64,000 nt of DNA from Metarhizium brunneum (lineage: Eukaryota > Ascomycota > Sordariomycetes > Hypocreales > Clavicipitaceae), in NCBI RefSeq assembly GCF_013426205.1, contig NC_089423.1, positions 2,542,001-2,606,000 of the forward strand. Direction: 5' to 3'. Below the pieces are notes generated by a model. The model worked only from the letters and a program-made list of their open reading frames with translations, was not told the DNA's origin and did not search any database. Shown one piece after another: positions 31,612 through 44,840 of the stretch. The stretch's first letter is position 1; each line of letters starts with the position of its first letter. A program made the position numbers and the translations under genes.

Positions 31612-34600
31612 TTCGATGGTTCGATCATGGAAGGGGAGTTGCGTCTGTCTCTCTACGGTTCAGCATACGGAATATACTCAAAACTCTTGGGATTTATGTG
31701 CTAGAAATGATGTAGTGCGCGAGTGAGCAGCAACATCACTTATCAACATTCAAGATTTAGTTGGTATCCTGTATATGCTATGACCCCTATTTCCGAGTGA
31801 TTCCTCAACTGTCGCGAGAACTGGAAGGGGCACCTGCGATATGACCAGAGATGATAGCCGACACTGTACTCAATTTTGAGGCCATTCACACGATTCCATG
31901 CCATCTGTCGTCAGCGTTCTCTCTGCGCAGCTTTCATGAGCAGCACCTTGGGGGTGAATACAGTTCACATCTACATACCTGTTCCATGTACATGTTCGAT
32001 GACATGCGGCCGCCAGCACACGTCACATATTGCAACCCAAACTACGCTATCTTGCATGCCTGCCGTTGGAACAAGCACTCGAGAGTCAAAGCCATGAGTA
32101 TAACTACCCCGCCTCCAAAACTAACATCCCAACAACATTGATGCAGCCATGACCTCTGTATCACTACATATCCACCGCGACCAACGTGCCTCGGCGGTGG
32201 CTTAGATCACTGCGCCCTCGGTTCTCCTCTTCTGCAATCCCGTCACTACATGCGTCTCCGGGTCCGTTATCCGAACTGGATGCCGATTCCCGGGTCGACT
32301 GGATTGGCAAAATCCTCGGAAAGCAAAGGAGGCATGGAAACGCACACGCTGGCAGGGATATCAAAGCATACAATTGCATATATAACTAGGACAGACACAC
32401 ACGAACACACATGAAAACCGGGATCGATATTGGTCCCTGGTGAAAGACTTGGGAGTTTGCTCTTCTGCCGGTTTGGAACAGGACCCACGACGCAAGATTA
32501 GATGGACGGTAACAAGGTGTATCGGAACGACTGGGAGATGTGTTGTGGCACTGCTGGCAGACACGAGGGTGGTATCCGAAGAATATCAGGTTATTTTGGA
32601 CTCCGGAGGAAAGGAAGAAGTGATGGCATGATGACAACTGTGCTCATGCTGGGAAGTATTCGGTATATCCCTGCCCTGTCCGAAAAAAAAAAGAGGCAAA
32701 GCAACGTGAACCAGAGACATCTATCTCATGGAGTCAAGGTAGGGTGCCTGCCCTCACCGCTTTGAATGCTACAACGGAATGAAAATGTTCGAAACATGCA
32801 CGCTTTGATTCTATCAAGAAACAACCGCCACTCTCCGCCAAGACCAACACAGCCTTATAAAGTGGTCCTTGTCGACTCTTCTCCGCAAGTACCTCAAAGT
32901 ACACGTGAAGGCATCGCCAACCATCCGCGTCTAAACTCCTTCCGGGCTCGTCTAGCTAAGCTACAATGAAACAAGGCATCCGTTTCAAAACGGCCACCTT
33001 GTTTGCTGGGCATCATTGTTGCGTAGCAAATAGTAGTATGAACTTGTGCCCGGTGAAGTCGCTTGCTGCGGGAAGCATGTAGTAGTATATGCATTGAGGC
33101 TGAGCACTCAGACTGGGCCGGATTAGGAAAGAGGCAATTGATATCGGTTGACTATGTATGCAGAAGATAGGGAGGGGGGAGGACGCAACACAAAAGGACT
33201 CGGGGGCAAATAAAGGCGTTTGGAAGCGGGAGAAAGATGGAACGAATCCGGATATTGAATAGTACTGAGCCAGGCGCTCATTCATTACCATGTCTACTAC
33301 TCCGTACTATGGTGGCACTGAGGACTGTGTTGTATTTTACTGGCTGTCTGGTGGCTGTTGCGAGATGCCATATTGCCGAGCAGTCATTCGCGCCAGGTGG
33401 TGCTGTTATCTTTTTACACTTTCAACGTGCGACGTGAACGTACGACATGTCAGCTGTGCGGCGTGTCATCACATCCATACGCACATACATACTCCGGTAT
33501 GCTTGTACATACGTGTGCCACCCAAAACATGAGACATCACACAAGGATATCGTCCCAGGCAAGATTTGGGACCTGCCAGACCTTCAACTGGACCCGAACA
33601 CGTATGTACGTAGATATAGGTCGAATGACACATTTTGTAAGGAAGCTCGGCAGAGTCCTTGTCTTCTAGGTCCTCATGGCAAGACACGGCAGCCTCATGC
33701 ACCATGGTTTTACAAATGCAGTTGTGGTGCGGAGTACAAGTGCAAGCTGAAAAGGTTGAATTTGTTACCGTTGACGCTTCCACGATAGACACATATATTG
33801 AAGAGTGAGGCTGTGCTGCAGACGCCAAAGGCCTGATCTGTGGGACCTGTCAATCTTGACTGATGATGGTGGCCGATTTTGACTGCGCTTTTTGAGATTA
33901 TGTGCTGATTGGTCCTTGGTTCATGGAATGAATGTTCATCATGGTGCTTCCGGCAGTCCTGGGCGTCTGCTCTCTGATAGCATCATCACAGACATGACAG
34001 TCAATAACCAAAGCCATGTGGGGATACAGACAAGCCGTCTTGAATATTGATTGAAGATCGGAGCTTGAGGCATTTTGGCGACAGGCTGCTCTGCGCGGAC
34101 TTGTGGTGCATGTTGCGGAGTAGATGATAGTACGGAGTATCGCTAATGAATTAATTTCTGCAGGGACTCATGTGGTAGGCGGTTGAAACGGGAGTTTTGC
34201 CTTTTTGATAACTTTTTGATTGCCATGGGTCCGCGGGAGGAGGTTGCGTATGTAGTATGTACGGAGTATTAGCACGGCCTGAATGAGGTCCTCCTCCCCG
34301 TGCGATGACGTCTGCAGCCTCGTGGCATTCGAATCCGCGATTCCAATGCGCGAGTCGACAATCTGATGTGTTTTGTCTCCCAATCGACCACACTGGCTTG
34401 AAGAGGAGCAGGTGGCCAAAAAAAAAAGGGTTCGAGTCGATGAGTCCACCATCGTCACCATCAATGAGATGCAAGCGGGGCGTACCAAAGATGCTCATGT
34501 TTCTCTTCCATGCTCCTGCTGCCCGGCCTGGTCAGTCATTCTGAACTAGTCCTGACAGACCGCTGGGGCTGGAGAGTGTCAGCAGTAGCTTAAGGGGATT

Positions 34601-37445
34601 AAGGTGTGTTCTTGGGACGGGATAGCTCCAGGATAGCTCCAGGATGCTGCAGCCACGGATCTGAGCTGAATTAGCGGCCCGCTTATGTCCAGACGGGGAG
34701 ACTTTTTCCCTCTCCCGGTTTGTCGCGATGAGGATCTGAATCGTGTCGATGTCACTATGCGGCCGCCTCTGCTTCTGCTTTGCTTCTGCTTCTGCCTCTG
34801 CCCCTATCCGTGATTCTCTGTCATCGACTTATCGATTGACTTCATCGATGAATGACACGCGGCTGGCAGGCTCCTTGGAGAGTTGGCAGGTGGAGGCCAT
34901 TTCCTGTTGTGAATCAAACAAAAGGAGGCCACATTCAAGCCCTTGAAACGCACCGAGAACAGCCACATTCACGGCACACCACCGCTGGAGTGACTGCTGT
35001 TGATGCAAGGGACACGCCTTGAACATCTACCCTGGTACTACTTATCGATGGCCATGACCGTACGCCAAGGCGGTCATAGCAACAGCCAGAGACGAAGGCG
35101 CTAATATGAGCATGGCTGAATATTCATGCAACGACCACTTATTCTTTTCTAAGGCTGAGTGATGGGACTTTGCAAATCATGAAGTACGCATCACGCAAGG
35201 CCGTATTTAGTCTACCCGCCCTTGTTGAGAATTTCCGGACAACTGGCTGTGGCAACAGTAGCAGTAGGCGTTCTGCGCATTGGCATGTTGAGAAAGCCAC
35301 GCCAAGAACATGGTTGACCAAGAATCGCCCACTATTACGGCGTTGACAATATCATGAAGGGTCGTCGAGCGCTCAGCCACATCCTCAATGCGCATCACAT
35401 TTGCCATTCAATCTACGGAGTAGATGTCCATGTATTGGATTGTCGCCACTGGGGAGGCCGCCGTCGCCGCCGTTGCAACGCCGGTCATTCTGGACAAACC
35501 AACAGAGACCGACTCCCCTCAGCATAACGATGTTTCGTGCTAATTAGAGTCTGCATGCATGCTACGACAGATGCGCTTGGGTTTGGAGACCAATCAGAAC
35601 TTGCATCCTGCCGATTCAGCACAAAGCACTTTCTAAGCTTTGAATAGCCATGTTTGCCAGACGTACAATTCATCAAGAGAGAGGGGCCCGCAAACGTACC
35701 ATGACCGTCGTGCGATTTAGGCACAGGCATCGGATCCTGACGGAATCCATCCTACTGTCAACTCAGCTCACAGCACGGTTGGGCTGCCTCACAGACACGT
35801 ACCTGGATAATGTACCCCGTACTCCGTACAGTACTACTCAATACCAGGGAAAGGGTCTCGTACTCTTTCCGCCATGGGTCCGTGGCGTGGTACTTGGAGA
35901 TCAGGGTCATCCTGGCGTGGCTTTAGTCAGTCTTGTGTCAGCGTCGTGGCCTAACAGCACCGCGGTAAATTAGGGAGACGGGAGCTGGTATTCTTGGCTC
36001 TGGCCGAAGTAACGTAGAGTGTCGCTCAACAGTGGTACATGATAACATGATGGCGGTCTTGGGGTGCTGAGCACGAAGTACGAGCACTGCCCAATTCAAT
36101 GGACCTACCAGACCAGACGGCAACACATGATGGTCAGGCCGCAAACCTGGACCCGACTTCTGCGTTCAATGACGACTCTTCTGTGGAATCAGCCAACATC
36201 AGACACCGCATAAGCCATCGAGTCGGTGGACTCAGCGTTGTAGCCATCCCACACTTGGGCCTAACCACCGTCAATCAGCCTTCCCGGTGACACTGGAGCA
36301 TCCTGAAGCGAAGACTCGGCGACGGCGATTCACCATGATACGGCACGGTGGGCTGGGGACCACAGTACTCGGTACTAGTATTCTGTGCTGTCCGTACGGA
36401 GTATTTGCCTTGTGTTATTAGCCGGGGCAGTCGTAGGCCTTCGGACGCTGTCCCACGTTAGCCTTTGCCTGGGACTGCACGGAGAAACTCACTCCACACA
36501 CAGAGTGAATGTAGGAGCTTGAGCCTGAGAAAGGGGTCGGCTGGGTGGCACCTAACTGGAAGTTGTACGGAGTAAAGGCACCGAAAATTCGCCCTTGACA
36601 GAGCCCGAGAGCTAAGACCTCGGAATGAGCCATGTAACGATTGGAGCCCTCCCCGTCTCTGTGCTGCCAGTTGCCACGGCTCGTCCGTCACCAAGCAACC
36701 TTGTCTTATTTGCCAAATTTGCTGCGCGGAAAATCTGAGCGAGACAGGAACTGCCCCGTTGCCGTTTAATGGGCCGCCACTTCTCCAATCATCCCGCGGC
36801 GGCTTGCCAGGCTTGCCAGGGTTCTGGAGGCATCCCCAGTTCCAAATCTTGGGAGTGGCAGCTAAAGTTCCACAAGTACCCAAGTTTCTTTCTCTGGTGG
36901 CCCCACTCTGACCTGGCGCGCCCAATCAAGCTGGTCTTTCTTTTTTGCACAGCCTCAACCTTCGCCTGATTCGGTTTACTTGCAGGTCCATCGAACCTCA
37001 CCTTGGAGCACACAACTGTAGCACCGGCGGCAGTCTGGCGTGTTACTTGTGTTCGCCGCTCCATTCACTCCGTGAACGCCTTTCTTTTCACTTCGTCTTC
37101 ACCTGTTGTGCTCGATATGTTCTAGATCCCCTAGCTAAAGTCTTTTAGCAGCAACCGCTTCGGGGCGTTGTTCGTTCGCTGCGTGTTCAAGGCTGTCCCC
37201 GTACTAATTAAACTCGCCATACTCGCTTTCCTCGACACCCTGACGCTTGGATTTGCATCCTCTACGTCTACCCTGACCTCTGTGCCTGGACATTACGCCT
37301 TCGCGCTTCTCTTACTACGACCCAGCTCCGATATCTCCATGATCTCGTCTAGACAGGCTTCCGCATAGCCTCCCTTTGACTCCGTCATCACGACCCATCT
37401 CTGCCCCCCAGCTGAATCCGCCGGTCCAGCTGTGCGCCAGAGGCG
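31612..37445. other. 5.8 kb gene-free region
   Basis: No gene supported on either strand; the open frames are short and without motifs. It holds seven exact copies of TACGGAGTA/TACTCCGTA (33298, 34131, 34260, 35415, 35820, 36395, 36566), a direct repeat of GATAGCTCCAG (34621-34642) and a TCTGCTT-rich run near 34770-34800. The last kilobase should contain the promoter and leader of the Ca2+-ATPase. It could also host non-coding transcripts, which sequence alone cannot show. Confidence 0.55.
34621..34642. repeat. Direct repeat of GATAGCTCCAG
   Basis: Two adjacent 11-base copies, followed by a partial third (GATG). No gene is nearby. Confidence 0.8.
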
Positions 37446-40400
37446 ATGACGGACGGTGGTGAATTAGGGCCGCGTCCGCCTGGCGCGGCCCCCCGGCGGC
37501 AAAGAGCGTGCGTGCTCCCTCTTCTCAGATATCTGCCATATTGGCTGATATATTTGCGTACTGGCCCAAATCTTATATTGTGTGCTAACTCGGAAAACAA
37601 CACAGGCCGACCATCAACATTGACACGGCTGCTGTCAGTAGTGGTGGTAACGTTGTCGAGATGCCTCAAGAATCAACAGAATCGCAGCCACAACCGCAAC
37701 CGCAAACAATGGCCACGCCCATTTCCCCCCAGGATGACACCGTGAGCCCATCTACTATTGTGGAACAGCCGCCATTCGGCTTCAATAGCCAACGCTCGGA
37801 ACTGCAAGCAGACACTTCGTTCGATAGCCGTGAAAACAGGCCTACTAGCCCTCACAATGTTTCGAGTCCTGTACTATCGCGAACGCACGATGGGGGAGCG
37901 GGCTTCTTGTCTGTACCCAACCAGCTACGGTCAAGACAGAACTCGGTGGATTCGGATGATGTGGCCCGTTCAGTGACTTCACACGGTGACACGACGGTAG
38001 TTGCCTCTAGTTATACCCAAACCGACAAATTAAAGGCCTCTGGTAACGAAAAGATTATGAAGGACACTAGAGCCTTGAACCCGGACACCGGAACCGATGA
38101 CGATTTCAACGTCGACAACAATCCGTTTGCTTTTTCCCCGGGCCAATTGAACAAAATGTTCAATCCCAAGAGCCTATCCGCCTTTTTTGCCCTCGGTGGC
38201 ATGCGAGGCCTCGAGAAAGGTCTCCGATCAGATCGCAAATCTGGTTTGAGCTCGGATGAGACTTTTTTGGACGGCGAAGTTACCTTTGACCAGGCCACGG
38301 CCGAGAACGATAAGAAGGCCACCGAAGGCGCCATCACAACCACTGCTGCAGTCGCGAGGATGCAGACTAACAAGTCCCGAGGAAACGACTCCTTTGCCGA
38401 CCGATATCGTGTTTTTCGAGATAACCGTCTGCCCGTGAAGAAGGGAAAGAGTCTGCTAGAGTTAATGTGGATCACCTATAACGACAAGGTCCTGATTCTA
38501 CTATCGATTGCCGCCGTCATCAGTCTCGGCGTTGGTCTCTATCAGACATTCGGACAGAGCCATGACGATGAGCCCGCTGTTGAATGGGTCGAAGGTGTGG
38601 CGATTATTGTTGCCATTGCCATTGTCGTCATTGTCGGGTCTCTCAACGACTATTCCAAAGAACGCCAGTTTGCCAAGCTGAACAAGAAGAAGCAAGATCG
38701 CAACATTAAAGTGGTACGCTCTGGTCAGATCTCAGAAATCTCGGTTTTCGATATTATGGTTGGTGACGTGGTTCATCTTGAGCCTGGTGACTTGGTCCCC
38801 GTTGATGGTGTTCTCATTGACGGCTTCAACGTGAAGTGTGATGAGTCTCAGACAACGGGCGAGTCTGACATTATCAGAAAGCGACCCGCCGACGAAGTCT
38901 ATCAGGCCATTCAAAATAACGAAAGCTTGAAAAAGATGGATCCCTTTATACAATCTGGTGCCCGCATTATGGAAGGTGTCGGCACATACATGGCTACATC
39001 AACCGGTATCTACTCCTCGTACGGGCGAACGCTCATGGCCCTGAATGAGGACCCTGAGATGACCCCTCTCCAGGCCAAGCTCAATGTCATCGCTACGTAC
39101 ATTGCGAAACTTGGTGGCGCCGCTGGACTCTTGTTGTTCCTCGTCCTCTTTATCGAGTTCCTCGTTCGTTTACCGAAGCTTCCCGACTCAGTTACTCCTG
39201 CCCAGAAGGGCCAAAACTTTCTAGAAATTTTCATTGTGGTTGTGACCATTATTGTCGTTGCTGTGCCTGAGGGATTACCTCTTGCCGTCACTTTGGCGCT
39301 AGCCTTCGCGACAACTCGCATGTTGAAAGATGCCAATTTGGTTCGACATCTCAAGGCTTGCGAAGTCATGGGCAACGCAACAACCATCTGCTCTGACAAA
39401 ACTGGTACCTTGACACAGAACAAGATGCAGGTCGTGGCCGGCACTATTGGCACAGCACAACGATTTGGCGCTGCGCGTCCCGACTCTCAAGATAGCTCTG
39501 ATGAGAGCGTCGAGATGGACACTGCAACCGAGGTTTCTGCTGCCGAACTCACCTCCATGCTTAGTGCTCCGGTAAAGGATCTTCTTCTGAAGTCTATTGC
39601 CTTGAATTCTACCGCATTTGAAGGTGAAGTAGATGGTGAGCAGACTTTTATTGGCTCCAAAACTGAAACGGCTCTCCTCCTCCTAGCAAGAGCCCATCTT
39701 GGCATGGGCCCAGTAAGCCGAGAGCGTGATAATGCTACGACTTTGCAAATCATCCCCTTTGACTCCGGACGCAAATGCATGGGCATTGTCGTTCAGCTGC
39801 CTACAGGTGGTGCCAGGCTCTATGTGAAGGGTGCTTCCGAGATTTTACTCGCAAAATGCACCCGCACGCTGAGCGACCCCTCTACTGACGATTCTGTCAC
39901 AACCCTTTCAGCACAGGATGGGAAAATCATCACTGGGCTCATTGAGACATATGCGTCCCGGTCCTTAAGAACCATTGGCATTTGCTACAGGGACTTTGAA
40001 GTCTGGCCACCCAAGTCTGCTCGTCGCGGCGAAGGTGGCGGGAGCGATATCGAGTTCAACGACCTCTTTCAAGAAATGTCCTTCATCGCCATGGTTGGTA
40101 TCCAAGACCCCCTTCGTGAGGGTGTCTATGAGTCTGTCAAGCTTTGCCAGAAGGCTGGTGTCGTCGTCCGCATGGTCACTGGAGATAACAAACTTACTGC
40201 CCAAGCCATCGCCAAGGAGTGTGGCATTCTCCAGCCCAACAGCATCGTCATGGAAGGTCCCGACTTCCGCAATCTCAGCAAGCGAGAACAGGAAAAGATT
40301 ATTCCGCAGCTCCACGTCTTGGCTCGTTCTAGCCCCGAAGATAAGCGGATTCTTGTGAAGCGGCTCAAGGACAAGGGTGAAACGGTTGCTGTGACGGGTG

Positions 40401-41810
40401 ACGGCACAAACGATGCCCCTGCACTCAAGATGGCCGATGTAGGTTTCTCCATGGGCATCGCCGGCACCGAAGTGGCCAAAGAAGCTTCAGCTATTATTCT
40501 TATGGACGACAATTTCGCTAGTATCGTCAAAGCCCTGAAGTGGGGCCGTGCTGTCAACGATGCCGTCAAGCGATTCCTCCAGTTTCAACTCACCGTGAAC
40601 ATCACCGCCGTTGTCTTGACATTCGTTACTGCCGTTTCCAGCGAGACGGAGAAGTCTGTCTTGACCGCCGTCCAGCTGCTGTGGGTGAACTTGATCATGG
40701 ATACCCTTGCGGCGCTAGCTCTTGCTACAGATCCCCCACAAGACAGCGTTCTTGACAGGAAACCTGAGCCCAAGGGTGCGTCGATAATCTCTATCACTAT
40801 GTGGAAGATGATTATTGGCCAGGCGCTGTACCAACTCGCCATCACATTCCTCCTGTACTATGGAAGTCCCAAGGGCATCCTGCCTCTCCCAGGCCCAGAT
40901 GACATCCCTGAGCCTGCCCAAATCAATACGCTGGTGTTTAACACATTTGTGTGGATGCAAATTTTCAACCAGTGGAAGTAAGTGGCTGCTAAACCCAAGT
41001 CTGTAGTTTGTTTGACCAGGATGCTAACCAGCCACCATCAGCAACCGACGATTGGACAACAAGTTCAACATCTTTGAGGGTCTCAGCAAGAACTGGTTCT
41101 TCATAGGCATCAGCATCATCATGTGCGCTGGACAAGTGATTATCATCTTCTTTGGTGGTGCCGCTTTCCACATTGCCGATCAACCAGAGGACAAGGCCAT
41201 ATGGGGCACACTCTGGGCCATCGCAATTGTTCTTGGATTCATCTCGATACCCGTGGGCGTCATCATTCGACTGGTTCCCGATTGGATCATTCTGGCCTTG
41301 GTGCCAGAATTTTTGAAAAAGAGGTCGCACTCTGTACCCGGACTGACCATCTCAGATGAAGAAATGGAGATGTACCCAGAGCCACTGGCGGAGTTGCGAG
41401 ACGAACTAAACTTTCTCAGGCGGGTGAAGGGTGGTCGCCTCAACAATTTGAAGTTTGCTATTCAACACCCCAGGGAAACCATTTTGCAGCGATCGCGCAG
41501 CCCATCGCACTCGAGATCGAACTCCCTGCATGCACCGCAAACGCCTACAGGAGAGGAGAACTTTGGATCGCCTTTTGCGACACCCAACTCTGGGGCAAAA
41601 TCAGGATCAAACCGATCCCGTTCGAACTCGGCGGTGCGCGCTACCGCTCTCATGGCAGGCGTTGTCGCTGCGGGTGTTGGAGCCGGATGGTCGCCGGCGG
41701 GCCGAGTGTCTGCAGAGGAAATGCAAGAAGGCTCGAACAACAGTAACAACAAGACGGTAGAAAAGCGAAATGAAGGAGGAGATACCAGCGAATCGCGCAA
41801 ACGAGAGTAA
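37446..41810 (+). CDS. PMCA-type Ca2+-transporting P-type ATPase
   Basis: Exons 37446-37507, 37606-40977 and 41042-41810 give 1400 residues. The first exon adds 39 residues before the ATG at 37661: MTDGGELGPRPPG leads through a spliced codon to APTINIDTAAVSSGG, which suits related fungal pumps. Its intron has a good branch point (TGCTAACT). All P-type landmarks are present: TGES near 438, PEGLP near 575 in the Ca2+-binding helix, the phosphorylated Asp618 in CSDKTGTLTQNK, and GDGTNDAP near 952. The NNPFAF and regulatory region before the first membrane helix and the overall order match type 2B calcium pumps (yeast Pmc1, Neurospora NCA-2). It exports calcium from the cytosol to the vacuole or out of the cell. 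The C-terminal 130 residues are Ser/Arg- and Asn-rich and probably regulatory. The last intron (64 bases) joins QW to NNRRLDNKFN. Confidence 0.93.
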
Positions 41811-43360
41811 AACTATTGCGCCCTTTTTTTTTTTTGCGTTGTTGCTTTTGGTTTTGGACCAGGCGCTGTATTCATATGAGGCATGGAAACCCAGCCTATT
41901 TTTTTCAAGTTAGTTTATTCTATTAGACAGGCCGCATTACACATGAAGAACTTTGATAGCTTTGGTCGTTTACAAATATGGAGTGGATATATTTTGTTGA
42001 TAGCATTGCCGGTAGCCTGAAATTAACGACTTGAAAGACTATTACGCCTAGTATTTGCGGCAAAATGGGCCCGACTAGTGGTACTGGTGACCTAAATGTA
42101 ACATGTAAAGGCAGACGAGATGACTTTTTGAGCCTGGTGGTTGTCGAACTTTGATAGACGGACATGTCTCGCCAAAGCCGTTCCCGGAGGCGACGGCGGC
42201 AGTGTGCCGTGTGTCAAGGGCCAAAGGGGGCTCTTTATGATGTGTCGGATACTTGGGTAAATGAGTGTGATGGATTGGCAAGCAACTTATTTTTTTGCGG
42301 TCAACGTGGTTGGTCCCCGTCTTCTCCCGCGCGAACTACATAGGTCCGTCTATCCTCCATGCTCGCCGCCATCTTGTTTTGTACAATACGTGCTTGGTAC
42401 GGCTGGCCTGGTTTCAGCCGTATTGTAGTTATTTACTGGCCGGATGGGCTCCCTGGCTGTGGCAGCGTGGTGGGAGACAGCCCGCAAACAGGACCAATCG
42501 AGCCGTTTTAATAACTTGGTATGGAGTACTCCGTATGTATGTAACTTACTTGCTGGGGGCGACGGGGGGAAAAGGGCAGAGAGGGGGGAGTTGTGTGTGA
42601 TTGTGCGCGGTGTGGCGTTTCTTTTTCGTCTCTGTCGTTCCGCGGCTCGTCAATTCATTTGAAGCCGGCGGGCTCCTGTTTGCTCAAGGTGAGGGAGCGA
42701 GCTCGGGTGGGCAGAGCCAAGGCAAGGCAAGGCGGTACTCGGTAGCCGTATTGCATCTTTGGATATTACTGGTATTGTGGTGTGGTTCGTGTGGATGGGA
42801 AGGACCAGACAAGAATTACGGAGTACTACTGAGGAAATTGCCTGGGGTGCTATTCTTGTATGTACAAGTTGAATTGACGGTTTCCCCCCATGTCTTTGAC
42901 ACACACGTTTCAAACGGGAACCCGGCTTTGCTGCTCATTGCTGGCGAGGGCTTGGCGAGAAAAGCAAAAGCAAAGCAATGCATATGGGACGGGCATTCGT
43001 CCAAGCTGTCTGTGTAGTTGCTTGCATGTTTGTTGACGCAGATATTGGGTGACGAGTTGGAAGGGCTCGATTGACTGTTGTTCACCGGGCGTGTAATAAA
43101 GTGGCTGCATCTCGTAGTCGACGACTGTTTTTGACGTGCATAGCTTGTTCTTGCTCACCCTGATGAGCGTCTCATCACTCACGACCCATTTTACGGAGTA
43201 GGCCGTTTGATTCCTTCTTTTCTCTGCCGACCAGACAACTACCTACTTGAGTACCTAGTAGGTGGGCAAAGCGGAAACGGCAGCAACTTGGGCTCCTCGT
43301 TTGGGCGTCGAGGCGTGGAAAGTATCCGAATATCCGAGTATCGACTGGAGTATCAAATAC

Positions 43361-43420
43361 CGAGTGAGTGAGTGAGCGAGTGAGTGAATGAGTGATTGAT
43401 TGATTGAGTGAGCGCGCGAG
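43361..43420. repeat. GAGT/GATT tetranucleotide tract
   Basis: About fourteen four-base units, mostly GAGT with GAGC, GAAT and GATT variants. Confidence 0.85.
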
Positions 43421-43520
43421 TCCCCAAACCAAGTGGCACTCGCCCTCGCGCCTGTCACACTTTGTATTTCCGGACTGGCATTTATTTCACTACATACTTT
43501 ACTTTGCGTATGTACAAGTT

Positions 43521-43543
43521 GCCATTGCCATTGCCATTGCCAT
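43521..43543. repeat. CCATTG hexanucleotide repeat
   Basis: Nearly four tandem copies of the GCCATT unit. Confidence 0.85.
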
Positions 43544-43740
43544 CAATTGATCTCCGACACCCGTCACCGTCACCCACTCGGCACTTGGGTCTTCGTATGG
43601 TCTTGCAACCAACGTCTTGGCCTCTTTTTTCTTCTGCTTCTTTGGTTCCACGTATTCAGCCCGAGTCCCGTCGTCTCCATTCATCCCGTCGTCCCAACGC
43701 CAACTCGGGCATTTTATTCCCACCTAGGCCAGGCATTCAA

Positions 43741-43772
43741 GCACTCAAGCACTCGAGCACTCGAGCACTCAA
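43741..43772. repeat. GCACTCRA octanucleotide repeat
   Basis: Four tandem copies, with A, G, G, A at the seventh position. Confidence 0.85.
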
Positions 43773-43993
43773 ACAGGCGCTCTCGCATTCTTTGCATGCG
43801 CCTGTCTCGGCTCGCCTCTGCTTGTCCCATCCCCTTGGACCTCAAAAAGGCCGAGGGCTCGCAACTAGGTATTTGTCCCTTGAAGCTGACGGAACCGGGA
43901 CGAGGCGTGGTGTCAATGTTGCTGCGTGTGTTGCCACAGGAGAGGCGTTAATTTTATTGTGCCATCTTATTTAAAACGCATAGCCAACATTTC

Positions 43994-44023
43994 GCAACGC
44001 AACGCAACGCAACGCAACGCAAC
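43994..44023. repeat. GCAAC pentanucleotide repeat
   Basis: Six perfect tandem copies of GCAAC. Confidence 0.9.
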
Positions 44024-44730
44024 ACACGAAAGACAAAGCGCCCATCCGCCCCCATCTCATTCATTCATTCCTTCTTTCATTCATCCATCCAATCCGTCGA
44101 GCCCACCAGCCATCCATCCCCTCCGCCTCGGCCGGCTCGATCCTGATTTCTGTTCCTCACACATCCCCAGGACAACTGAGACAGACGAGGACAACTCACT
44201 CGCTCTGTTGGCGACTCGTTTTATTTCGGCACGAGGCGTCGCCTAGAATCTCGACGCCGGCAGGCCCTTGGCTGGCATAGGAAGCCCTCGAGTCTGCCTA
44301 GGCAATTCTAGCTAATTCATCTCTGGCTCCTTGAGCCCAGCTATCTTTGGCCACAACTGCCCGGTATTTTCTCTCGACAAGACGTCTACTACTAGGTCGG
44401 TGTGTGTGGGTTTTTTGGTTTTTGGTATCAAGAGCGTGCAACCGCCTATCAACCAAGTTGACCTTTGAGTCTTTTTGCTCTTCGCAGCCGCCCACATTGA
44501 CACGCATTAACACCTCCATCTCTCTCTGTGTTGCGCTCTGCTTGTCAAGCCTTGTTGTTCCATTTTTGCTTGCCTTTTACTTTCTCTATTTCCCTTAGCC
44601 CGCCTTGGACGTTGCGCTTGCCACGCTCCAAGGCTCCAAGGCGCCAAAGCTCGCTTTGCCTATTTTCGCCCGCCGTCTAGACAGACATACGTCTTACTTT
44701 TTAGACTTTTGGCCTGTTTTCGCTCCCAAC

Positions 44731-44840
44731 CTCTCTCTGCTCTCTCTCTCTCTCTTTCTCTGTCTCTTTCTCTTTTTCTCTCTCTCCTCGTCGCTTTTCC
44801 CCTCTTTTTTCTTTCTCTTCCTTGTCTCCTTTTCCCGCTC
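44731..44840. repeat. Pyrimidine-rich tract in the sirtuin leader
   Basis: Almost purely C and T for about 110 bases, including CTCTCTCTCT runs, ending about 150 bases before the sirtuin start. Such tracts are common near fungal transcription starts. Confidence 0.8.

Noticed and set aside
34420..34450. tRNA-like GGTTCGAGTC
   Set aside because: No cloverleaf or A-box can be built around it.
36458..36925. 155-codon frame on the minus strand upstream of the calcium pump
   Set aside because: No motif, and it lies in the likely promoter and leader of the pump.
43408..43974. Two overlapping plus-strand frames of 170-190 codons
   Set aside because: They run through tandem repeats and read as low-complexity text in both frames, as expected of simple repeats.
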